The notes under the pieces: generated by a model
Seen by the model: the letters and a program-made list of their open reading frames with translations, nothing else
Database searches by the model: none
What the model was told of the DNA's origin: nothing
Shown: in pieces, positions 7,894 through 13,749 of the stretch
Layout of the letters: the number at the start of each line of letters is the position of its first letter
Numbering within the stretch: the stretch's first letter is position 1
Assembly (NCBI GenBank): GCA_001805205.1
Contig: MHER01000194.1
Location: 1 to 13,749 of the forward strand
Origin: Nitrospirae bacterium RIFCSPLOW2_12_42_9
Lineage (GTDB): Bacteria > Nitrospirota > 9FT-COMBO-42-15 > HDB-SIOI813
Direction of reading: 5' to 3'
Length of the DNA stretch: 13,749 nucleotides
Program-made: the position numbers and the translations under genes

Positions 7894-8616
7894 ATGAAGA
7901 GATTACGCCATATCATGATTCTTACTGCCATATTCATTTCAATATGCAATACACCCCTTGTTCATGGGGCGGAAAAGTCCGTTGAATCGTACACGGAATT
8001 AACTGCGTCAGAACTGGATGCGTTCATTGAACGTATGACCGTTAACCTCCAGTCTGTGAAGAACCTTAAGTCAGAATTTATCCAGGAACGTCACCTTTCC
8101 ATGTTCCTTGATGTTTTGAGCGCGAAAGGGTCTCTTTACTTTGAGACACAGGATAAACTCAGATGGGAACTTAAAGAACCTTATTCCTCCATCCTTATTT
8201 TCAATGGTGGTTATATTGCCAAATTCAATCTTGAAAACGGTAAATATGTCAGGATGAATCTTGGGATGGAAGATATGTTCCGGGAATCCCTGAGACAGAT
8301 ATTATCCATCATGCGCTGGGACTTTAAGAAGGTCCGTGAGGATTATAAAATCACCATTTTAAAGGGTGGGGACTACAACCTCGTTATGAGACCAGTTTCC
8401 ACAGGTATGGCCAGGATTATCAAGTCCCTCGTCCTATCAATAGACCCAAAATCGAATTATATAACTAAGATAATTATCAATGAACCCCATGGAGACTATA
8501 TAGAAATCAGGTTTTCAGGACAGGAGGAGAACCGCTCCTTTAATCAGCATCTATTCGATATAAACAATCCGCTGACGCAGCATCATTCAGAATCTACTCT
8601 AAACAAGAGCAAATGA
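7894..8616 (+). CDS. LolA-like periplasmic lipid/lipoprotein carrier protein
   Basis: The 240-residue protein has a signal peptide (KRLR, hydrophobic core 7-18, likely cleavage after Gly25 or Ala26). A LolA-type half-barrel domain follows: LQSVKNLKSEFIQER, then SAKGSLYFETQDKLRWEL and PYSSILIFNGGYIAKF, the family's recurrent pattern of a K/R-x-W-x-Y/L segment followed by a strand ending in N/D-G. Copies of this family inside aryl polyene-type clusters are thought to ferry the lipid product across the periplasm rather than general lipoproteins; that role is inferred from position next to a lipoprotein and an MMPL exporter. A 50-base gap precedes it, the longest before the exporter genes. AGG at 7882-7884 supports the ATG at 7894. 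The 3' end overlaps the next gene by 4 bases. Confidence 0.85.
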   Translation: MKRLRHIMILTAIFISICNTPLVHGAEKSVESYTELTASELDAFIERMTVNLQSVKNLKSEFIQERHLSMFLDVLSAKGSLYFETQDKLRWELKEPYSSILIFNGGYIAKFNLENGKYVRMNLGMEDMFRESLRQILSIMRWDFKKVREDYKITILKGGDYNLVMRPVSTGMARIIKSLVLSIDPKSNYITKIIINEPHGDYIEIRFSGQEENRSFNQHLFDINNPLTQHHSESTLNKSK

Positions 8617-9323
8617 GGAACAAATTTTTCTTAATGGTATGCATATTTCCCCTTGCTGTAATGGGCTGTATGGGCCCGAAATACTCTATACCTTTGCCGG
8701 CCAGTAATACCGAAGGGCAAAATGAAAGTATGCTGGAATTTCTGAATATTTACCCTGAAGAGTTCAAACTATCTCAGCACATCATTATGAAGGTTAAAGG
8801 CAAGGAGTATGAATTTATAGGATACTTAGTTGTGAAGGGGAAGAAAGGGTTTCGCGCACTTGCCTTTGGAGAAATGGGTGGTAAGATATTTGACTTCTTA
8901 GAATGGGATGGAAAAAGGGAGGTTGTAACTAAACCCGATGCTATGTCTTCAAGCCCGTTATTCGACGGGGTCATTGGAGATATAAGCCACCTGTATGATA
9001 GCGGGCAATTTGAAGATGCCTTTACATCTATGAATAATGGAAACATGATGATACTCGTATTGAGAAAACAGGGTAACAGGGTCGCCGAGTATAACTTCTC
9101 TAAAGGGGGTAACCTTAAGCTATCAATGGAGGCGCTTGACGGGCGGCTGGTAAGGGAGGTCAAATATGAGGACTTTAGACTTTACCCGGGATGGGCAAAA
9201 CCGCTCCCATCCAGGATAACACTTATAAATCACCGATGGCATTACGAACTCAGGATTGAGCTTTTTAAAATAGACGTGGGTCCTGTTGACGAAAAAATAT
9301 TTTTAAATAATAAAAAGGAATAA
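8613..9323 (+). CDS. Outer-membrane lipoprotein of the DUF3261/LolB-like kind
   Basis: This 236-residue protein has a lipoprotein signal peptide with a lipobox VMGC; Cys19 would be lipidated and become the mature N-terminus. Met follows at +2, with no Asp retention signal, which is consistent with outer-membrane sorting. The mature part is rich in beta strands (EYEFIGYLVVKG, FRALAFGEMGGKIFDFLEW, KPLPSRITLINHRW), in keeping with the DUF3261 or LolB-like half-barrels seen in aryl polyene clusters. It probably accepts the product from the LolA-like protein and inserts it into the outer membrane. The start forms an ATGA overlap with the LolA-like gene. The lipoprotein call is secure; the exact family is inferred from fold pattern and position. 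Confidence 0.75.
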   Translation: MRNKFFLMVCIFPLAVMGCMGPKYSIPLPASNTEGQNESMLEFLNIYPEEFKLSQHIIMKVKGKEYEFIGYLVVKGKKGFRALAFGEMGGKIFDFLEWDGKREVVTKPDAMSSSPLFDGVIGDISHLYDSGQFEDAFTSMNNGNMMILVLRKQGNRVAEYNFSKGGNLKLSMEALDGRLVREVKYEDFRLYPGWAKPLPSRITLINHRWHYELRIELFKIDVGPVDEKIFLNNKKE

Positions 9324-9329
9324 CTGACA

Positions 9330-11825
9330 ATGCATGGGCAACGATTGCCGGACAATTACAAGACGAGATTCTTCAGTAGTCTATTCAGGCACAAGGTCCT
9401 CGTGATTACTGGCTTCATAATAGCAGCCGGGGTGTTTATATATTCCGCAACCGGGATGAACCTGAAAGAAGATATCATGGACCTCCTGCCGAGTCATGAC
9501 CCTATTGTGGAAAAATATAAGACAGTCCTTACCAGCTTCCACCGTTTTGATTATATGGTCATAGATGTAGGGCCCGAAAACGCAGACAGGACACCATCCA
9601 AGGATGAGTTGGTCAGGGCCGCAGATACCCTGGTGGAGAAGATGTCAGCATCAAACTATTTTAATGAAATACAATACAAATGGACCGCAGAAGATGTGGT
9701 AGAGGCATTCGGGATATTGCGGATGAACAGGGCAAATCTCTATACAGAAGAAGACCGCAGAGAGATGGAAGATAGACTTAAGACAGTGTCTATAAGGGAG
9801 ACTTTCAGGGGTTGGCATAAACTCCTTACTGAATCCCCTGCGCCTTTTATTTCCGGGGTGTTTTATAACGACCCTCTATCCATAGACACCTTTCTAATGA
9901 AAAAACTGGAAAACTTCAAGTCAATGAGTAGCCAGGTCAACATGGAGGATGGAATAGTATTCAGCAAAGACATGAGGCATATACTAATCCTTGCCCTGCC
10001 TGTTTATCCTGGGACCGATAACATCTACGCAAAGGAATTGATAGACTTCATGGATAAGACGGTACAAGAATCCAATTCGGTATCTCCAGGTTTGATACAC
10101 ATCGCATATATGGGGAGTCACAGGTTTGGACTTGACAATGCTGAAATGATAAAGGGCGATATCAAGATGACACTCACTATGTCCGCTGTTGCTATTGCTG
10201 TACTTGCCCTCCTGGTATTCCGCCGTCCTTTTGTCCTCTCCCTCCTGACTATGCTTCCGGTCTTTTTTGGAGGGGCATTTGCATCATGGATGATCATGCT
10301 TATTAATCCAGGCATCTCTGCTATAGCCATAGGTTGCGGGGCAATGTTAATGGGAATTGTGGTTGACTTCGGTATACATTTCCTTTACCACGTAGATCAA
10401 CTACCCCCAGGGGAGACAGGTCATGAGGCCATCATTCATATCCTGGACAAGTTGACCATACCCATTATGCTGACTGCGGCAACAACCCTCATTGCCTTTT
10501 TGACATTGGAACTCTCTGTACTCCCTGGTTATCGGCAACTGGGTCTCTTTGCTGCCTTTGGAATAGTTGGTGCAGTTGTCTTTGCACTACTTGCATTGCC
10601 GCTCTTGGTACCGAAGGGAAGGCATTCCAAAAGAGGCCCTGCGATAAATCTGGCAGGTATTTACCCCCCTTTCTTCAGGTGGGCCATGAAATATAATAAG
10701 ACTCTTCTCTTAATTGTAGTAGCCTTGTCAGGTACAGCAGCTTTCGGCATTTATCGAATGGAATTCGAAGGAGATATCCAGAAGTTAAATGCGGTCTTTC
10801 CTGATACAAAAAGGGACCAGGACATTGTCATGGGGTCATTTGGCAGCATTCTGGACTCTATATCCGTAGTTGTGAGAGGAAAGGACCTGGAGGAGGCGCT
10901 GCAGTGGAACGAGAGGCTTTACTCAGAGTTGTTTATAATGCTGGACCAAGGTCAGGTGAAGGGAAACAACTCCATTTCTCTACTCTTTCCAAGTAAGGCC
11001 AAACAGGAGGAAAACAGAAAGAGATGGCAGGCGTTCTGGAGCAAAGACAGGATTGAAAGGATCAGGAAGGATGTTGAGGATGTATGCAAGGAACTTAGGA
11101 TTCGACCTCAGACGATTATGAAAGTATTAATGGACCTTCCAGGTCCAATGCCGCCTATGGAGATTGAAAGATTAAGTCCCGGGTTACTCAGGACGATTGC
11201 GGCAAACCAGATATCCATGAACCACGACGGTGCCATGGTCATGACGAACCTTCAGATTTTTGACGACTATGCATACCCGTCCATCGCAAACAGGATCGAG
11301 GATTCTATATCCGGGTCCATAATAACGAATGGGAGGTATTTCGTACAACATATAGTCAGCTTGATCCACAGAGAAATGATGAGGTTGGGAGGGGTGACCC
11401 TGCTTTTTGTGGCTGCGGCAATGGGTTTTTACGCCAGGCGGGTCAGAACTTTCTTCAGGCTTATGTTCCCGTTGTTTCTGAGTCTCTTCTGGACATTCGG
11501 GATGATGGGCTGGCTTGGAATTAAGATTAATATCATGAACTCTTTGATTGTCATATTTATCTTCGGAGTAGTTGACGATTATTGTGTGTTCTTACATGAG
11601 GCATGGGAGCATGCAAACACGGGAAATGACAGCCACCTCTCCCATACAAGCGGTGCCATAACGCTCTCTGCAATAACGACCATCATAGGATTAGGTTCAC
11701 TTGTCTTTGCCAGACATCCAGCCCTTCACAGTATAGGTGCTACGGCCCTTCTGGGTATAACGTTTGGGCTTGCAGCGGTTGTCCTGACCGTTCCTGTTCG
11801 GGGCCATAGGGATGTGGCGGGTTGA
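9330..11825 (+). CDS. MMPL/RND-superfamily lipid exporter
   Basis: The 831-residue protein has the duplicated RND layout. TM1 (about 23-40) is followed by a large extracytoplasmic loop (about 42-275) and a five-helix block (about 280-427). TM7 (about 457-475), a second loop (476-686) and a second helical block (687-823) complete it. MGIVVDFGIHF (Asp346) and GVVDDYCVF (Asp749, Asp750) are equivalent helices of the two repeats and supply the likely proton-relay acids. LKEDIMDLLP after TM1 is typical of MMPL-type proteins. Such exporters move lipids or polyketides out of the inner membrane and are constant parts of aryl polyene clusters. Together with the LolA-like protein and lipoprotein just upstream it forms an export module. 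AAGGAA at 9315-9320 supports the ATG at 9330. Confidence 0.92.
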   Translation: MHGQRLPDNYKTRFFSSLFRHKVLVITGFIIAAGVFIYSATGMNLKEDIMDLLPSHDPIVEKYKTVLTSFHRFDYMVIDVGPENADRTPSKDELVRAADTLVEKMSASNYFNEIQYKWTAEDVVEAFGILRMNRANLYTEEDRREMEDRLKTVSIRETFRGWHKLLTESPAPFISGVFYNDPLSIDTFLMKKLENFKSMSSQVNMEDGIVFSKDMRHILILALPVYPGTDNIYAKELIDFMDKTVQESNSVSPGLIHIAYMGSHRFGLDNAEMIKGDIKMTLTMSAVAIAVLALLVFRRPFVLSLLTMLPVFFGGAFASWMIMLINPGISAIAIGCGAMLMGIVVDFGIHFLYHVDQLPPGETGHEAIIHILDKLTIPIMLTAATTLIAFLTLELSVLPGYRQLGLFAAFGIVGAVVFALLALPLLVPKGRHSKRGPAINLAGIYPPFFRWAMKYNKTLLLIVVALSGTAAFGIYRMEFEGDIQKLNAVFPDTKRDQDIVMGSFGSILDSISVVVRGKDLEEALQWNERLYSELFIMLDQGQVKGNNSISLLFPSKAKQEENRKRWQAFWSKDRIERIRKDVEDVCKELRIRPQTIMKVLMDLPGPMPPMEIERLSPGLLRTIAANQISMNHDGAMVMTNLQIFDDYAYPSIANRIEDSISGSIITNGRYFVQHIVSLIHREMMRLGGVTLLFVAAAMGFYARRVRTFFRLMFPLFLSLFWTFGMMGWLGIKINIMNSLIVIFIFGVVDDYCVFLHEAWEHANTGNDSHLSHTSGAITLSAITTIIGLGSLVFARHPALHSIGATALLGITFGLAAVVLTVPVRGHRDVAG

Positions 11826-11890
11826 TTTTAACTGATTTTGAAGTATAATGGGTGCTGTTGAAAAAGCAGGCGAAAGAAAAAATCTGTGTC

Positions 11891-11895
11891 AGAAG
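11891..11895 (+). promoter_or_regulatory. Shine-Dalgarno-like site deciding the start of ACP2
   Basis: AGAAG lies 7 bases before the ATG at 11903. This favours that start over the in-frame GTG at 11852, which would add 17 basic residues not expected at the head of a carrier protein. Confidence 0.45.
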
Positions 11896-11902
11896 ATTTA
11901 TC

Positions 11903-12157
11903 ATGTATAGTATTGAAATCATCTCCAGTGAAATTTGTGACTTTCTCCGCACAAACGTTCTTGCCGAAGGGGTCTCATTCGATGAGAACACCCCCCTGAG
12001 TTTGCTGGGGATAGATTCCTTTTCTATTATTGAGATGCTTCTCTTCATTGAGAGACGTTTTAATATTATTGTGCCGGAGAGTGAACTGACCCCGGATAAC
12101 CTGAAATCAGTGGCTGCACTGGCACGCTGTATCCAAATCAATGTCCCGGGAGGTTGA
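11903..12157 (+). CDS. Acyl carrier protein 2
   Basis: The preferred start gives 84 residues. A PLSLLGIDSFSIIEMLLFIERRF segment carries the phosphopantetheine attachment serine (Ser39) in a DSF rather than DSL motif, with the usual hydrophobic helix II. Similarity to ACP1 is low outside this motif, so the two carriers are not a recent duplication. The gene overlaps the following condensation/acyltransferase-like gene by 17 bases, which suggests that ACP2 serves as that enzyme's donor or acceptor rather than serving chain elongation. A longer form from GTG at 11852 (101 residues) is possible but less likely. A 77-base gap separates it from the exporter; I see no terminator hairpin there. Confidence 0.87.
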   Translation: MYSIEIISSEICDFLRTNVLAEGVSFDENTPLSLLGIDSFSIIEMLLFIERRFNIIVPESELTPDNLKSVAALARCIQINVPGG

Positions 12158-13505
12158 TATCCAAGCAAGTAGTAATAATATACCCGGTTATGTCAGGTTG
12201 ACCGGGGGTGATTTTTTCAATCTGGCCATGGAGCTTGGGACTGCAAGCCCAACTCCCCCGGCTAATATCTGCCGACTCATCCTGCACCTCGATGGTCACC
12301 TCGATGCCAGATTACTCAGGGAAGCGGTGCGAAATACTGGCACAGAGGATTGGCTGGCAAATGCAAGGTGGTCCAGACCCATACCCTTTTTTATTCCGAG
12401 ATGGAAGGTGAATGGGAGCAAAAACGGCTTTTTAATCCATGAGAACAATATAAACGAAGAAGGACCCCGAGAACTGCCTCGTTCTGTACTATCAAGGAAG
12501 GTCAGTCCTTTTAGCCCTCCAGCCTTTGCATTTGATATCATATACTACCCTTCTGGAAAATCCAGTCTCGTATTTACCTGGCATCATGCACTAATGGATG
12601 CGCGCGGGGCCGAGATGCTATTAACTTATATCGATCGATTGGGAAACGGTAAAGGGACAGGGCAGCCCATCCTCTTTGACAGGCCACCAACGCTAAAAGA
12701 GGATGTTTCTACATGGCTGAGGTTCCTCGTGAGATCGTACTTTGCAAGAAAGGCCATACATACTGCTGCAAGGTATTGCCGTGCCCCCATTGCCACAATA
12801 GAAACAACAGAGTTAAGACGAGGTAAGGATCAAGGTTACAGGATCTTTTCTTTTGACAGAGAAGAGACTGCCCTCATTGACCATGCCTGCATTCGCTCGG
12901 TGGCTAATTTCAGGATCAGCATTCACTATCTGGCAGCAACGATCAGGGCGTTAGACAAAGTCATCTACTCCAGAGGGTGCAAACCGGCGGCGTATGTTGT
13001 ACCGGTGCCGCAAGATACGAGGAAACGCGGTTCTTTGGGCCCGGTCTTTGGTAATCAGATTACCTTCCTGTTCTTCAGGGCAGAGCAGGAGGATATCTCG
13101 TCCATGAACAGGCTTGTTCGTGTTCTTGTGAAACAGATGACAGACCAGATACGAGGTATGACTCCAGAGTCATTTACAACTACAATGGAGCTGTTCAGAA
13201 ACCTTCCAATGGGGATATTCTCTTTACAGGCCGCAGGTCCGACGAAGGGCCAGATCGCAAGCCTCTTTTTCTCATTTCCAGGAGAGACATGCCCCGACCT
13301 TGATAATTTTCTTAATATACCTGTACTTGAGGCCCTGCATTTGCCGCCAGTATCAGTTCCCCCTGGACTGTCCATCATCTTTAACAGATACCGTGGCGGG
13401 ATCTCAATTGTGCTTTCTTTTGTTGAGGGATGCCTTGACCCTGAAGAGCTTGATTTGCTGGAAGTCTCCATTCGCAAAGAACTTATGAATGAGGATTCTC
13501 ATTAA
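12141..13505 (+). CDS. Condensation-domain / wax-ester-synthase-like acyltransferase
   Basis: This stand-alone 454-residue protein of the CoA/carrier-dependent acyltransferase superfamily carries HHALMDARG (148-156), which fits the HHxxxDxxG active site of NRPS condensation domains, PapA-type enzymes and WS/DGAT proteins. His149 would be the general base. A GNQITFLF segment (304-311) and the C-terminal stretch around PPGLSIIFNRYRGGISIVLSF match the second half of WS/DGAT and condensation folds. It would form an ester or amide between an acyl group on a carrier and an alcohol or amine. Its gene overlaps ACP2 by 17 bases, so ACP2 is the natural partner. There is no signal peptide. Whether it is nearer WS/DGAT or condensation domains cannot be settled by eye. 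Confidence 0.82.
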   Translation: MSREVDIQASSNNIPGYVRLTGGDFFNLAMELGTASPTPPANICRLILHLDGHLDARLLREAVRNTGTEDWLANARWSRPIPFFIPRWKVNGSKNGFLIHENNINEEGPRELPRSVLSRKVSPFSPPAFAFDIIYYPSGKSSLVFTWHHALMDARGAEMLLTYIDRLGNGKGTGQPILFDRPPTLKEDVSTWLRFLVRSYFARKAIHTAARYCRAPIATIETTELRRGKDQGYRIFSFDREETALIDHACIRSVANFRISIHYLAATIRALDKVIYSRGCKPAAYVVPVPQDTRKRGSLGPVFGNQITFLFFRAEQEDISSMNRLVRVLVKQMTDQIRGMTPESFTTTMELFRNLPMGIFSLQAAGPTKGQIASLFFSFPGETCPDLDNFLNIPVLEALHLPPVSVPPGLSIIFNRYRGGISIVLSFVEGCLDPEELDLLEVSIRKELMNEDSH

Positions 13506-13749
13506 AATTCATTATAATTTATATAAGAAGACACCAGTAAAATGCGATGTGTTGGTTGCAGGGGGCGGTCCTGCCGGGATCGCAGCCGCAATCGCCGCAA
13601 CAAGGGCAGGTTGCCGTGTGGTTCTACTGGAAAAGTACGGTTCCCTCGGTGGGCTTGCATCAAACGGTAATGTTGGAACCATATGCGGTCTGTATCTGCC
13701 CAGCATGATAGATAATGCTCAATCCGTCTGTGGAGGGTTTGCCAGAGAA
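13489..13749 (+). CDS. FAD-dependent oxidoreductase, partial (3' end outside window)
   Basis: Only the first 87 residues are present. After a short leader, CDVLVAGGGPAGIAAAIAA (19-37) gives the GxGxxG dinucleotide-binding motif, and VVLLEKYGSLGGLAS (44-58) has Glu48 at the end of the second strand where FAD ribose is held. This is the start of an FAD_oxidored/GIDA-like Rossmann enzyme. A TGA lies immediately upstream in frame, so ATG 13489 is the first possible start; it overlaps the preceding gene by 17 bases. It may act on the acyl chain as a desaturase or reductase, or on the head group. Too little of the substrate domain is visible to say which. Confidence 0.85.
   Translation, partial: MRILIKIHYNLYKKTPVKCDVLVAGGGPAGIAAAIAATRAGCRVVLLEKYGSLGGLASNGNVGTICGLYLPSMIDNAQSVCGGFARE

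Noticed and set aside
8774..9163. Antisense open frame of 129 codons opposite the lipoprotein gene.
   Set aside because: Lipobox and signal peptide support the sense gene; the antisense product is Ser/Pro-rich with no motif.
11826..11902. Gap between exporter and ACP2, examined for a terminator or a separate promoter.
   Set aside because: I found no GC-rich hairpin followed by a T run and no convincing promoter boxes; read-through is assumed.
11848..11910. Tiny open frame starting ATG at 11848 (about 20 codons) before ACP2, considered as a leader peptide.
   Set aside because: It has no good ribosome site and no attenuator-like hairpin after it; chance is more likely.
11740..12168. Antisense open frame of 142 codons across the exporter end and ACP2.
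   Set aside because: It covers two well-supported sense genes, shows no recognisable domain and has a composition expected of a shadow frame.
13055..13477. Antisense open frame of 140 codons opposite the condensation-like gene.
   Set aside because: It is low-complexity, Ser/Arg/Thr-rich and lies fully inside a gene with a clear active-site motif.

Overview
The window holds fourteen genes, all on the + strand and nearly end to end. Gaps never exceed about 80 bases and most neighbours overlap by 4, 8 or 17 bases, so it reads as the inside of one long operon cut at both ends. Nothing convincing lies on the - strand, and I saw no RNA gene, mobile element, CRISPR array or terminator.

Content points to a secondary lipid or polyketide pathway of a Gram-negative (outer-membrane) bacterium. 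The gene set overlaps strongly with aryl polyene/flexirubin-type clusters: ketosynthase, degenerate ketosynthase partners, dedicated acyl carrier proteins, LpxL-like acyltransferase, GT2-DUF2062 glycosyltransferase, LolA-like carrier, small lipoprotein and MMPL exporter. It adds two different B12-binding radical SAM enzymes and a truncated FAD oxidoreductase. Radical SAM, FabF/ACP and flavin enzymes together recall the candidate ladderane-lipid clusters described by comparative genomics in anammox planctomycetes and some sulfate-reducing bacteria. The host could be an anammox planctomycete, a Desulfobacterota or Nitrospirota member, or another anaerobe; the sequence alone does not decide.

Layout: 1-495, 3' part of an N-terminal-domain-only ketosynthase-like protein; 503-3182, two B12/radical SAM enzymes; 3175-5284, glycosyltransferase and acyltransferase; 5281-7843, ACP, active ketosynthase, inactive ketosynthase partner; 7894-11825, LolA-like protein, lipoprotein and MMPL exporter; 11903-13505, second ACP and a condensation/wax-ester-synthase-like acyltransferase; 13489-13749, start of a FAD-dependent oxidoreductase.

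Working model (inference): ACP1 and the ketosynthase pair build a chain of defined length. The radical SAM and FAD enzymes modify it by methylation, cyclisation or redox change. The LpxL-like, GT2 and condensation-like enzymes attach it to a carrier or head group, and the LolA/lipoprotein/MMPL set moves it to the outer membrane. Ketoreductase, dehydratase, thioesterase, starter-unit ligase and phosphopantetheinyl transferase are absent here and would have to lie outside.
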